From: Lachnospiraceae bacterium JLR.KK008 | Lineage (GTDB): Bacteria; Bacillota; Clostridia; Lachnospirales; Lachnospiraceae | Assembly: GCA_037015955.1 (NCBI GenBank) | Contig: CP143548.1 | Coordinates: 1,544,001-1,608,000 of the forward strand | Length of the DNA stretch: 64,000 nucleotides | Reading direction: 5' to 3' | In this document: piece by piece, positions 7,755-15,577 of the stretch | Position numbering within the stretch: position 1 is the stretch's first letter | Layout of the letters: each line of letters opens with the position of its first letter | The notes under the pieces: model-generated | Told to the model about the DNA's origin: nothing | The model's input: the letters and a program-made list of their open reading frames with translations, nothing else | Database searches by the model: none | Translations under genes and position numbers: made by a program

Positions 7755-7794
7755 GACCTCTCCGTTGCAATAGTGCTTCGGGGAGGTCTTTTTT
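7755..7794 (+). terminator. strong rho-independent terminator after the late operon
   Basis: GACCTCTCC at 7755-7763 pairs with GGGGAGGTC at 7780-7788, followed directly by six T. It ends the late (tail-DGR-lysis) transcript. Confidence 0.88.
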
Positions 7795-8340
7795 GTTGCT
7801 CACAAATGGAGCTAGTGTCAACATAAAATTTCGACAAAAATAAGATTGACGTTTTAGTCACAATTTCGGATTTTGTTCAAAAAATCTTTTTCAATACCTA
7901 ATACCTCTACGAAGGAAAAAGCCGGAAAAAGGCAAATAAGAAGTCCCAGGAGGTAGAGCATTTTTCAGAAAATTTCCGGGGCATTTCTGCTCGAATTTCT
8001 CCATATAGAAAACGTCCGTAGGACAATCCAGCGGACAGTCACAAGGACAGTCCTGCTTTTTACGTCTGGAAAGTCCTTTGGAAGTATGCCGGACAAAGCG
8101 TTTTTACATACGATGCCTTTGATTTTGGTATCAGTAATTCCGGAGATACTTTGAGAGGTCTTTCTTCCTATTATAATATATGCCGATTTTTCATGCGTCC
8201 ATGTGACAGTCTATGTGACCGTCCATAGGACAGTCCGCTGGAAAGTCCTTGACCATACCGTCACCGTAAACGTAACCGTAACCTATATATAAACATATAT
8301 GTGCGTTTGTTGATATGGTGGATAAGTCTGTGGATAAAAC

Positions 8341-8401
8341 TCGAAAATTCCAAAAATATTTTCCGTAAAACTATTGACACCCCAGGAGGTAGTGTTACGA
8401 T
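8341..8401 (+). promoter_or_regulatory. accessory-module promoter P1 with operator-like motif
   Basis: TTGACA at 8374-8379, a 16-base spacer and TACGAT at 8396-8401 with an extended TG two bases before it. TCGAAAATTCCA at 8341-8352 lies upstream. It is one of four similar promoters in the prophage (others near 8532, 11136 and 17125). Confidence 0.7.
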
Positions 8402-8499
8402 GCGTTCACGCTAAACAAATACCTAAACTAAGCGAAGCAGTAGGCAGCCAGATGGTTGCATCAATCGGGCGGTTGCTGAAAAGTAGCAAGATAGGTAAA
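8402..8499 (+). other. transcribed spacer between P1 and P2, no gene recognised
   Basis: P1 would transcribe about 100 bases before P2. The stretch has no convincing ORF and could be a leader or small RNA; CCAGATGGTTGC and GGGCGGTTGCTG give only weak pairing. Nothing firm can be said. Confidence 0.2.
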
Positions 8500-8560
8500 T
8501 GGAAAATTCCAAAAAATATTCAGTAAAACTATTGACAAATTGGAAAATTCCAGTTACGAT
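8500..8560 (+). promoter_or_regulatory. accessory-module promoter P2 with operator in the spacer
   Basis: TTGACA at 8532-8537, a 17-base spacer and TACGAT at 8555-8560. TGGAAAATTCCA occurs twice: upstream at 8500-8511 and within the spacer at 8541-8552, where a bound protein would block the polymerase. It drives the gene starting at 8602. Confidence 0.75.
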
Positions 8561-8601
8561 GCGTATAAGTTAAATATCAGTAGAACAACTGAAAGGAGTA
8601 G

Positions 8602-8850
8602 ATGAACATGACAAGGTTGAGAAAAGAAATTCGTAAAGAGATGGATGAACTCTATATGCAGGAGCAGGCAGAGTATGAAATGGGATGTGGATTTGGCACA
8701 AATGAAATCGCAGCGGCGTTTGCCCCGGCTTGGGAAAAGCTGTATGAAAAACTTGCAGCAACATACGGTCTGACAGTGCAGGCATACGAGGCAATGCAGT
8801 ATGAAATTGGAAATAAGCTGGCTGCTGCTGGCGTTCTTCCGTTCAATTAG
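8602..8850 (+). CDS. small helical protein, first gene of the accessory operon
   Basis: 82 residues, ATG preceded by AAAGGAG, about 40 bases after promoter P2. Charged helical N-terminus (RLRKEIRKEMDELYMQEQ) and an Ala-rich helical remainder. No family recognised. Being first behind a strong, operator-bearing promoter it is probably expressed early. Confidence 0.7.
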   Translation: MNMTRLRKEIRKEMDELYMQEQAEYEMGCGFGTNEIAAAFAPAWEKLYEKLAATYGLTVQAYEAMQYEIGNKLAAAGVLPFN

Positions 8851-8861
8851 GAGGCGGCGTG

Positions 8862-9050
8862 ATGGCTCAGAGAAAGTTTTACCAGGACAGATGGAATGAA
8901 AAGAAGGTGTGGGAGGTAGTAAGGCTGGTTGGCGGCTTTTACCTCAGACAGTACATAGATGGGAGACAGCAAGGCAGAGGTCTCCGGACCACTAAGAAGT
9001 TCATCAAAAGTATCGGCATCCTGGACTTCCAGGAAGTAGCCGGAGTTTAA
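8862..9050 (+). CDS. small basic phage protein of unknown function
   Basis: 62 residues from ATG 8862 (GTG at 8859 is closer to the GGAGG than usual). Basic and aromatic-rich (RKFYQDRWNEKKVWEVVRLV). No family recognised; part of a tightly spaced operon. Confidence 0.65.
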   Translation: MAQRKFYQDRWNEKKVWEVVRLVGGFYLRQYIDGRQQGRGLRTTKKFIKSIGILDFQEVAGV

Positions 9051-9065
9051 GGAGGAGAAAAGGAC

Positions 9066-9476
9066 ATGGCAGTGAGAAGCATTGAGGAAGCAAGGGTAGA
9101 GGCAGTAAAGAGATTGGAAGTTCTGAAGGTGCATGAGAATGTGCTGAGAGAGTTCAAGGAGGAAGAAAAGCTGAATAGGTCGGAACGGCTCGGTATTCTG
9201 TACTGGCTGAATGACGAGGAACAGGCGATGGTGAAGGAGTTCGAGGAGAAGCATGAGGCGGTTGTCTATCATGTCATCCACCAGCACACGAACATCGGCG
9301 AGATGTATAGCCTTCTGTATGTGAGCCTGGAAGACGGCGAGTGGTGCATTGACCGGGAAGACCTGGCATCCGGGCAGGCATTGGCGTATGTGATTAACAA
9401 GACGATGCCGGATTGCTCGGAGTTTGGCAGCATTGGCGTGGAGCCTTGCAATGGTGGCATCGTCAGAACGTGGTAG
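9066..9476 (+). CDS. accessory protein of unknown function
   Basis: 136 residues, ATG after AAGGAGG. The N-terminal half is a charged helical region, the C-terminal half holds aromatic and Cys residues (SLEDGEWCIDREDL, VEPCNGG). Not recognised; similar-looking genes occur in clostridial mobile elements, as far as I can recall. Confidence 0.65.
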   Translation: MAVRSIEEARVEAVKRLEVLKVHENVLREFKEEEKLNRSERLGILYWLNDEEQAMVKEFEEKHEAVVYHVIHQHTNIGEMYSLLYVSLEDGEWCIDREDLASGQALAYVINKTMPDCSEFGSIGVEPCNGGIVRTW

Positions 9477-9489
9477 GGAGGAATGGAAG

Positions 9490-9879
9490 ATGGCGAGATA
9501 TTACAGTACGCAGCGCCCGGTTATGCCGGGCGGCTTCCCTAGAAAAGCAGATGTTGTGGAGATTAAGAATTTTGATGTGAAGACATTTTGCGAGGAGATT
9601 GGAAAGGAAGCCTGGGGATACATAGAGTACCAGGCGGAACTCACGAAAGAGGAAGCGGATGCTTACGAACTGACACTTGGCGGCATGAAGACCTATTATT
9701 GCGTCACTTCCTCAGTAGATGACAAGGGAAAGGTGAGGGCAGCAATCACGAATGTTATTGATGCTGTCTGCAAGCCGGAGAATAGCTTCAAGAGTCTGAA
9801 GCGGAAGGACATCTACACTGACTGGTTCGAGAGCCGGGAGGAAGCTGAGAAGCTGGTAGAGGAGGCGAAGACGGCATGA
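9490..9879 (+). CDS. accessory protein with YYSTQRPVMPGGFP N-terminus
   Basis: 129 residues from ATG 9490. The N-terminal YSTQRP-x-x-PG-x-FP motif is a recurring opening in small proteins of Clostridia mobile elements; no function is known to me. The C-terminus (DWFESREEAEKLVEEAK) is helical. The next gene overlaps its stop by 4 bases. Confidence 0.7.
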   Translation: MARYYSTQRPVMPGGFPRKADVVEIKNFDVKTFCEEIGKEAWGYIEYQAELTKEEADAYELTLGGMKTYYCVTSSVDDKGKVRAAITNVIDAVCKPENSFKSLKRKDIYTDWFESREEAEKLVEEAKTA

Positions 9880-10028
9880 AGGCAGGATTGAAAGTGAAGA
9901 TACCAGACATCGGACCACTGGCAACGGTGGTTCAGCCCGGAAAGAATATGGTGAAGCTGGAGTTGGAAGGAGAGCAGTTTTGGATGCCAGTGGAACTTTT
10001 GGAAGTCGAGGAGAAGGAGGTTGCATAG
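9876..10028 (+). CDS. 50-residue protein of unknown function
   Basis: Starts at ATG overlapping the previous stop (ATGA) and ends at a TAG that overlaps the next GTG. It is beta-rich (VKIPDIGPLATVVQPG, then EGEQFWMPVELLEVEE), like a small SH3-type barrel. The tight coupling on both sides supports a real gene, although it is very short. Confidence 0.65.
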   Translation: MKAGLKVKIPDIGPLATVVQPGKNMVKLELEGEQFWMPVELLEVEEKEVA

Positions 10029-10219
10029 TGGCTGACGAGAATAATGTGATTAGAAAAACTGACAGCATAGGACACACCAAAGAGATTTTGGAAGCTCATG
10101 GAGTGTCGCTTCCTCGTGGATGGGAAATTGCTATGGGGATGTTGCTGGAAGGATGCGATTATTTGGAGGTTTGCGGTTTCGGACATAATGCACAATTTAG
10201 ATTATGCGAGGAGGAATAG
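10028..10219 (+). CDS. small protein of unknown function
   Basis: 63 residues from GTG 10028, with GGAGG 7 bases upstream. Contains HTKEILEAHGVSLPRGWEIA and two Cys. Not recognised; stop just before the next ribosome site. Confidence 0.6.
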   Translation: MADENNVIRKTDSIGHTKEILEAHGVSLPRGWEIAMGMLLEGCDYLEVCGFGHNAQFRLCEEE

Positions 10220-10221
10220 AG

Positions 10222-10761
10222 ATGGAGAAGTATTATTTTACATTTGGAAGTTGGGAAAAGTTCCCATATCAGAATACATATTTGGTTGTGGTGGCATCCA
10301 GCTATGGGGATGCTGTCAGAGGATTTCGTGAGAAGCATCCGGACGTAAATCCGGACTGCATGAATTGCAGTGATTGCTATTCTGAGAAACAGTGGGAGAG
10401 AGTCGGCAAGAACTATGCGAATCAGAGTCCGGCGGAAGTCATCTGGACTGAGACCTGCTTCGGGAAAAAGCCGGAAGGATATGATGATTTGTTCATATTC
10501 GTTCCGGAAATGAAGCAGATCGTTCGCATCGCCGAAGGAACCGGAGACAATCTGCTTCCGGAAGACCAGGACCAGGGATATGTTGACTACATCTACTATG
10601 AGCAGTACGAACTCAGCCAGGATATGCCGGAGGTTGACGGAGGGCAGATGATGCTGGAAAAGATGGTGCGAGACCAGTACCGGTGCATGGCGGACAGCAT
10701 CCAGGACGTATTGAGCATGGCGTATGGCAGCTATATGTATGACTGCATGATTTTAGCATAA
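10222..10761 (+). CDS. accessory protein of unknown function, alpha/beta, Cys motif
   Basis: 179 residues from ATG 10222. The opening YYFTFGSWEKFPYQNTYLVVVA and GFREKHPDVNPDCMNCSDCYSE are reminiscent of a conserved small protein of Clostridia mobile elements in which the segment up to the Cys cluster predicts a compact alpha/beta domain. The function is unknown to me. Confidence 0.65.
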   Translation: MEKYYFTFGSWEKFPYQNTYLVVVASSYGDAVRGFREKHPDVNPDCMNCSDCYSEKQWERVGKNYANQSPAEVIWTETCFGKKPEGYDDLFIFVPEMKQIVRIAEGTGDNLLPEDQDQGYVDYIYYEQYELSQDMPEVDGGQMMLEKMVRDQYRCMADSIQDVLSMAYGSYMYDCMILA

Positions 10762-10778
10762 GAGAGGAGGACGGTACT

Positions 10779-11102
10779 GTGAGGAGACTGAACGAAGATG
10801 AAGTAAAGAGACTTGCTGAAATGATGGAAATGCCGCTCGAAAGAGCTAGAGCGTTTGCTGAAATTCTGTTCAGCGAGAAAGAGAAAGGAAACTCCAGTTT
10901 GCGATGTGCTGACTTGGATAGCGTAGATGGTTATTTTCAAGAAAGGGAGAATAACTGGTACTTTTACCACGATTGGCAGGCACTCATTCAGAGCGAGATA
11001 GACCAGGCGGATGCCGGGCTGACTGAGAAGGAGTGCGAGGAACTGATGGGAAAGATGATTTTCAAGTTGCCGGATGGATGGTACGCACAGACTGTTTTAT
11101 AA
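10779..11102 (+). CDS. accessory protein of unknown function, last gene of the P2 operon
   Basis: 107 residues, GTG start after GAGAGGAGG. Helical N-terminus (NEDEVKRLAEMMEMPLERARAFAEILFSEKEK) that could be a small DNA- or protein-binding unit; no family recognised. Promoter P3 follows. Confidence 0.6.
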   Translation: MRRLNEDEVKRLAEMMEMPLERARAFAEILFSEKEKGNSSLRCADLDSVDGYFQERENNWYFYHDWQALIQSEIDQADAGLTEKECEELMGKMIFKLPDGWYAQTVL

Positions 11103-11113
11103 AAGTGAAAAAT

Positions 11114-11163
11114 CTGAAAAAATTCAGTTTTTCTATTGACACCTCGGACGGAGGTGCTATCGT
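11114..11163 (+). promoter_or_regulatory. accessory-module promoter P3
   Basis: TTGACA at 11136-11141, a 16-base spacer and TATCGT at 11158-11163, with TG two bases before the -10 element. The spacer GGACGGAGGTGC resembles the P1 spacer. CTGAAAAAATTCAG at 11114-11127 is an inverted repeat just upstream and may be an operator. Confidence 0.65.
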
Positions 11164-11219
11164 TCGCCGCACGATATAACAAATCATATCCGGCGAACGA
11201 CCGGAGGAAGGAGCAGTTT

Positions 11220-11612
11220 ATGGATGTTATGGAGAGACAGAAACTGACAGAGGATCAGATTGAGAAGCTGGCAGTTGAAATCAGAGAGTTCCTGCTGGAA
11301 CATGGATTGTGGCAGGATGTTGATATTTATTTCAACCACAAGAGATTTGGATGCAAGGACCCGGAGACCGGGAGGTACTTCTACAATGACCGGGAGCATC
11401 TGTTCGTAGAGGAGGATATCGAGCCGCAGACGTATTTTGAATATGTCAATCCGGACCACATTCTCAGCATGAGTTTTGAAGGTCCGGTATGTGAGATGCT
11501 TTACTACTGCGAACGTCCGGAAACCAGGAAGAAATTTGATGCGATTTTCGAGCGGTACGGTTTGTATTATGAGTTCGGGAACCACTGGAATTTCAGTTGT
11601 TATTATATTTGA
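11220..11612 (+). CDS. accessory protein of unknown function
   Basis: 130 residues from ATG 11220 with AGGAAGGAG upstream, first gene behind P3. It is rich in aromatic residues (DVDIYFNHKRFGCKD, then YFEYVNPDHILSMSFEGPVCEMLYY). Not recognised. Confidence 0.65.
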   Translation: MDVMERQKLTEDQIEKLAVEIREFLLEHGLWQDVDIYFNHKRFGCKDPETGRYFYNDREHLFVEEDIEPQTYFEYVNPDHILSMSFEGPVCEMLYYCERPETRKKFDAIFERYGLYYEFGNHWNFSCYYI

Positions 11613-11627
11613 TTGGAGGATGAAGAA

Positions 11628-11996
11628 ATGAGCAATGTAAGTTGTTTGAATTGCGGACATGAATTTCCGCTTAGAAGGACATATTTTGATGAAAATGGAC
11701 TGTATACAGTGTGTCCGGAATGTGGAGGCTCATTCGACACAGATGAAGAAGTCGAGTTGAATGATAAGCAGTCTAAGAGATGCGATGAAGTATATGATGC
11801 AGTGTATGAAATGTGCAAATGCTTTACCGAGAATGAAAATCTTGAATGGGATATGGCTTATATTGGCGAGATTGCTGAATTTGCCGCAAATACTTTGGTA
11901 TCACATGGAGAAAAGGTTCGCTTCCCGGCGGTTGTTACAAACCAAGATAACAGCCAGTATATTGAGGAATATTACAATCCGGAAGGAGATGAATGA
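11628..11996 (+). CDS. zinc-ribbon accessory protein
   Basis: 122 residues from ATG 11628, with TTGGAGG upstream. The N-terminus is a zinc ribbon, CLNCGHEFPL then CPECGGSF, followed by an acidic helical part. Likely metal-binding and possibly nucleic-acid or protein binding; function unknown. Confidence 0.7.
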   Translation: MSNVSCLNCGHEFPLRRTYFDENGLYTVCPECGGSFDTDEEVELNDKQSKRCDEVYDAVYEMCKCFTENENLEWDMAYIGEIAEFAANTLVSHGEKVRFPAVVTNQDNSQYIEEYYNPEGDE

Positions 11997-11997
11997 T

Positions 11998-12657
11998 ATG
12001 GCATTTTGGAAAGCTGTTGATACAAGGTCAAGATGGAAGATGCAGAAGTTTCTGGCAGAGCATTTCAGATATGACACCATGAGTAGCTGGAACCGTTCAA
12101 CATCGTATGCCTGCAACATGAAGATTTACAATCTGGACGTTCCGGCAGAGGTGAAAGATAAGCTGTATGAGATGTTGGATTGCCATGATGTATATGACCG
12201 CATCCAGGAACTGATTGATGATTTCAATGCGGAGCATGATTTCAGATGGCAGGCAGCCTTCAACGGAAGGAGCGGAGGTTATTTGGTACTGTACCAGGGC
12301 GGAAGCAAGCCGTCAGAGCATAAATCATTTTGCCGTTTTTGCGGACAGCGGAATTTTACCAGCGTGAAAGAGACTGGAAATGTTTGCGGCAGATGCCGGC
12401 AGCCTGGGAGAATTGATTATGCAAAGCCTCCGCTGCAAGTGTTTACGCTTCCTGGGAAATCGACAGATATGGATGAAGATTTTGAAGGATGGAGTATGGA
12501 TGACCTTCGTGCGAGAGTAAAGCTGGTGCAGGAATTTGATGCCCTGGCAGACAATATCGTCCTTGAAGTAAAGAGCATAGCTGAGAGCTGTTCGGTTCGG
12601 GAGGAAGTTTACTACGAGCCGAAGACCAGGAAAGTGTTGGCAGGAGGTGCTGTATGA
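11998..12657 (+). CDS. accessory protein with central zinc ribbon
   Basis: 219 residues from ATG 11998; ATG 11989 is too close to the GGAAGGAG. The N-terminal 100 residues (MAFWKAVDTRSRWKMQKFLAEHFRY, shown in part) are helical. A zinc ribbon (CRFCG and CGRCRQPG) lies around residues 110-140, and a helical C-terminus follows. Looks like a conserved protein of Clostridia mobile elements; function unknown to me. It overlaps the next gene by 4 bases. Confidence 0.65.
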   Translation: MAFWKAVDTRSRWKMQKFLAEHFRYDTMSSWNRSTSYACNMKIYNLDVPAEVKDKLYEMLDCHDVYDRIQELIDDFNAEHDFRWQAAFNGRSGGYLVLYQGGSKPSEHKSFCRFCGQRNFTSVKETGNVCGRCRQPGRIDYAKPPLQVFTLPGKSTDMDEDFEGWSMDDLRARVKLVQEFDALADNIVLEVKSIAESCSVREEVYYEPKTRKVLAGGAV

Positions 12658-13217
12658 AAAGGATAGCTGTCGGCAGACACATCAACGGCATTACTATCAA
12701 TCCGTTAGAGTATCTGCTGGATGACGAAGGGGATCTGATGACCTTCGAATCAGAGGAGAAAGCAAAAGAGTTTCTGGCAGAGAAAGGCTTCTCTGAGGAG
12801 GATATGTACTGGATGGTGTTCGAGGAAGTGGACGATGCCAAACAGACAGATGAATACGAAGTCATCGGCGAGTGCGAGGTTGATGAAAATGGAGAGATAG
12901 TCAAGCTGGAACGTGAGTATTTCCGGCAAGGGTACATATACAAGAACCCGAACGCATACCACAACGACAAGTCGGCTGTCTGCTATGTTCCGGAACTGTC
13001 GGACTCAGCTTATACCGGGCAGGACTTCCTGGATATGTGCAACGGCCAGCCGGAAATTGCAGACCAAGTTTTTGATGCTGTTGACTGGCAGCATCCGGAA
13101 AGTTACCTGGATGAACAGGGTGACGATGAATTGTGGCAGTGCAAATGCGGTAAGTTGTACTGGTGCTATGGAGTTGATAAGTGTCCGCATTGTGGGGCAA
13201 AGAAGGAGGTTGACTGA
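12654..13217 (+). CDS. acidic accessory protein with C-terminal zinc ribbon
   Basis: 187 residues, coupled to both neighbours by overlaps. It is very acidic in the middle and ends in a CKCG...CPHCG zinc ribbon (residues about 162-183). The function is not recognised. Three successive genes with such ribbons suggest a related set of small binding proteins. Confidence 0.65.
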   Translation: MKRIAVGRHINGITINPLEYLLDDEGDLMTFESEEKAKEFLAEKGFSEEDMYWMVFEEVDDAKQTDEYEVIGECEVDENGEIVKLEREYFRQGYIYKNPNAYHNDKSAVCYVPELSDSAYTGQDFLDMCNGQPEIADQVFDAVDWQHPESYLDEQGDDELWQCKCGKLYWCYGVDKCPHCGAKKEVD

Positions 13218-13603
13218 TGGAAAATGAAGTTTTGAAGTTAGAGTTGGAAGTTGTTGTTACCCAGGAAGATATTGATGACATCATGGCAGGAGCTTTGGAA
13301 GGAGGCATCAACTACTGGTGCTGTAAGGCAGAGGTGGTCGGAGATTACCTGGGAGAATATGCAAGTGAGCAGATTTCTAGGGGCGGTCAGCTTCTCCTGC
13401 ATGATATTGAGGAGGATGAAAGACACACACTGGATAAGGAGAAGTTTCTGAAAGGATTGAAGATGTACTTTGAGAAGCCGCATCCGTATGACATCCTGGA
13501 GGAGATCGACAATAAGCTGAGAGTTGACACCTGCAATGCTGATGCAACGGTGTGTGACATGATTATCCAGTACGCACTGTTCGAGGATGTGATATACGGA
13601 TAA
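13217..13603 (+). CDS. accessory protein of unknown function
   Basis: 128 residues, start overlapping the preceding stop. VTQEDIDDIMAGALEGGINYWCCKAEVVG is a distinctive opening that I associate with a conserved protein of clostridial integrative elements and phages, without a known role. The rest is helical and acidic. Confidence 0.7.
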   Translation: MENEVLKLELEVVVTQEDIDDIMAGALEGGINYWCCKAEVVGDYLGEYASEQISRGGQLLLHDIEEDERHTLDKEKFLKGLKMYFEKPHPYDILEEIDNKLRVDTCNADATVCDMIIQYALFEDVIYG

Positions 13604-13627
13604 GAGGCTGTACTGAGCCGGAGTAAA

Positions 13628-13687
13628 TTGAAACCTATCAAATATACCCTGGGTGTCCGGACAAAGGCTCCCAGGGGCGTTAAATGA
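13628..13687 (+). other. hairpin and possible 19-residue ORF between operon genes
   Basis: Between 13,604 and 13,703 CCCTGGG (13647-13653) pairs with CCCAGGG (13670-13676). A short frame from TTG 13628 reads KPIKYTLGVRTKAPRGVK, which looks protein-like but has only a weak ribosome site. It could be a peptide, a leader or an intercistronic processing hairpin. Confidence 0.25.
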
Positions 13688-13703
13688 ACATAAGGAGGCA
13701 TGA

Positions 13704-14387
13704 ATGATGAAGATATTGACGTATGTTCTTCATGGAATGTGGAACACGCCGGACACCGATGGAGTTACTGTTATCGGAGTATCTGTTGACGTAGAACCGC
13801 TTCTCAGAAAGCTGGATAAAATTGCCGACAGCAAGGCGAAAGAGTATGTAGAAATGTGCGGCTACATCCAGGAGGAGAGAGGCGAAAGGTATTATGAGGC
13901 GGTGAATGTGAGCGGCAAGTATGCGAAGTTCTACATCGCCGAACACCAGCTGGAACTGCCGGAGAATACGATGGGAGCCATCAGCCGGGAGATGGAGAAG
14001 ATCGACCGCACCAATGATGTGAGAGCATACATTGAAATGCTGTATGAGTCAGAAAGTATCGAAGCATGGAAGTATGAGTACATGACTAGAGAGCCAGCGG
14101 TGATGCAGGAAATCCTCCAGCTTTTCATCAAGACCGAAGATTGCAATACGCCGTTCAATACCACGATGGATATTGTAGTCGGAAACGTGATGAAGGAGAT
14201 TACCCTCGATGATAAGAAGCTGGAGTATCTGTGGGAGGAGTTCGGTGATGTACTGATTGATGATGACGAGTGCATCCTGGATGATTTCCTCGGATTTGAG
14301 TGTGGAACGCACCGGGAGGCGGTATGGCACTGGTTCGATGAAAGATATTCCGGCGGCGTTGCGAAGCTGATGTTTGGAGGTGATTGA
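13704..14387 (+). CDS. accessory protein of unknown function
   Basis: 227 residues, ATG after AAGGAGG. Alpha/beta N-terminus (MMKILTYVLHGMWNT, DGVTVIGVSVDVEPL) and helical acidic C-terminus (YLWEEFGDVLIDDDECILDDFL). Not recognised. The next gene follows after one base. Confidence 0.65.
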   Translation: MMKILTYVLHGMWNTPDTDGVTVIGVSVDVEPLLRKLDKIADSKAKEYVEMCGYIQEERGERYYEAVNVSGKYAKFYIAEHQLELPENTMGAISREMEKIDRTNDVRAYIEMLYESESIEAWKYEYMTREPAVMQEILQLFIKTEDCNTPFNTTMDIVVGNVMKEITLDDKKLEYLWEEFGDVLIDDDECILDDFLGFECGTHREAVWHWFDERYSGGVAKLMFGGD

Positions 14388-14388
14388 T

Positions 14389-14928
14389 GTGGCTTATACA
14401 TGGGATGGAATGAAGAAGGTTGAATGGGAAGAAGTCATATTGAAGCATGAGAATGGCGGAGGACTTGCTGGATATTTTTATCTGCATGATGACGGAACTG
14501 AAGCGGTCATTGAGGAAGGGTATTCTTGGAGTGATATTGTGAAGCATCACGAGAATGGTGACGAATTTGGAATGGAGTTGGTAACGAAGAACACAAGAAT
14601 TTCCTATCTTTACAGAGATGCCAGCAACTATAAACAGCACAATGAGGTAGTTGTTTCTGGAACCTTCACCCCGGAGCAGATCGAAGCCATAATCGGATGC
14701 CTGGATGCAGGAGAGTATTTTATTCCGGTCCAGGTCGGTCTTCCGGAAGAAAGGTTTGAGAAGATTACAGAAGACGATCACTGCTGGTTTGAATTGAGCA
14801 GAGATGGATTTGAAGAAACCGATGCAGAGGCGAACATTGATATGGCGCCCGATGAAGTGGTGGCAAAGTTCCTGGAAGCAAAGGGAAATTGGGATGACAG
14901 TAAAGAATTTGGAGGTGAATTAGAATGA
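14389..14928 (+). CDS. accessory protein of unknown function
   Basis: 179 residues from GTG 14389 with GGAGG 8 bases upstream. Mixed alpha/beta with a GTFTPEQIEAIIGCLDAGEYFIP motif (shown in part), acidic. Not recognised. Overlaps the next gene by 4 bases. Confidence 0.6.
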   Translation: MAYTWDGMKKVEWEEVILKHENGGGLAGYFYLHDDGTEAVIEEGYSWSDIVKHHENGDEFGMELVTKNTRISYLYRDASNYKQHNEVVVSGTFTPEQIEAIIGCLDAGEYFIPVQVGLPEERFEKITEDDHCWFELSRDGFEETDAEANIDMAPDEVVAKFLEAKGNWDDSKEFGGELE

Positions 14929-15278
14929 AAGGCATAGTAACAGAGCATAGTGAAATCTGCTTCATCTGCGGCAGACAAACAGAGGCAGAGCATCATCTGA
15001 TATTCGGAACCGCCGGCAGAGAACTTAGCGAGAAAGACGGGCTGAAGGTTCCGATCTGCAATAACTGTCACAATATGGGTGAAGTGACAAGGCGGATACA
15101 TGGGAACCCGATGGCGGAAAAGATGTCGAAAATCATCGGACAGCTTGCATGGGAGCGGCAGTGGATACTGAAAGATGCCGTCCATGACAAAGACGGCGAT
15201 GAAGAAGAAACCCAGGCTTTGGAAAGTAGGATTGCCCGGAAAGAATTTAGGAGCAGATACGGCATTTCGTATCTGTAA
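14925..15278 (+). CDS. HNH-like zinc nuclease-type protein
   Basis: 117 residues. CFICG...EAEHHLIFG...LKVPICNNCHN is the layout of small phage HNH proteins: two CxxC knuckles flanking the His-His core. Such proteins nick or process phage DNA or assist packaging. The second HNH gene lies 270 bases downstream. The start overlaps the previous stop. Confidence 0.65.
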   Translation: MKGIVTEHSEICFICGRQTEAEHHLIFGTAGRELSEKDGLKVPICNNCHNMGEVTRRIHGNPMAEKMSKIIGQLAWERQWILKDAVHDKDGDEEETQALESRIARKEFRSRYGISYL

Positions 15279-15289
15279 GGAGGTTTGAA

Positions 15290-15577
15290 ATGAGCATGGT
15301 GAAAAATACGCTTGGAGATTTGAACAATCATCTGTTCGCACAGTTGGAAAAACTCGGAGATGATGATTTGAAAGGTGATGAACTGGAGGCAGAAATAAGG
15401 CGATCCGAAGCGATGGCAAAAGTCGGAGAGCAGATTATCAAGACCGGAGAACTCCAGCTGAAGGCTATGCAGCATATGGACGAGTACGGTTATGAGAGAA
15501 AGAAAGCCGTACCGGAAATGCTGGAAGTTCGGGGGGGGTATCTGACAGATGTGGAAATGGCCAGTGGAAGTAGTTGA
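15290..15577 (+). CDS. small helical protein of unknown function
   Basis: 95 residues, ATG after AAGGAGG. Helical and charged (LNNHLFAQLEKLGDDDLKGDELEAE, shown in part, then RSEAMAKVGEQIIKTGELQLKAMQHM), similar in style to small phage proteins found next to HNH genes. The last 17 codons follow a run of eight G at 15531-15538 and may be affected by slippage or a sequencing error; they overlap the next gene. Confidence 0.6.
   Translation: MSMVKNTLGDLNNHLFAQLEKLGDDDLKGDELEAEIRRSEAMAKVGEQIIKTGELQLKAMQHMDEYGYERKKAVPEMLEVRGGYLTDVEMASGSS

Larger units (their letters stand above)
7795..8601. other. 800-bp non-coding region with repeats, DnaA-box-like sites and promoters; candidate phage origin
   Basis: No credible gene lies here. 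From 8021 to 8248 the motif GGA(C/A)AGTCC recurs (8021 variant GGACAATCC, 8045, 8068, 8228, 8240). From 8258 to 8283 CCGTAA-like units are tandemly repeated. GGTGGATAA (8317-8325) and TGTGGATAA (8329-8337) match or nearly match the DnaA box, in an AT-rich surrounding. Two promoters of a repeated family follow. Clustered iteron-like repeats, DnaA boxes and AT-rich DNA together suggest a replication origin or control region. This is inference from pattern. Confidence 0.5.

Noticed and set aside
8021-8283. CRISPR array
   Set aside because: The short repeats are 9 bases or less, irregularly spaced and partly palindromic, unlike repeats of 24-37 bases with uniform spacers.
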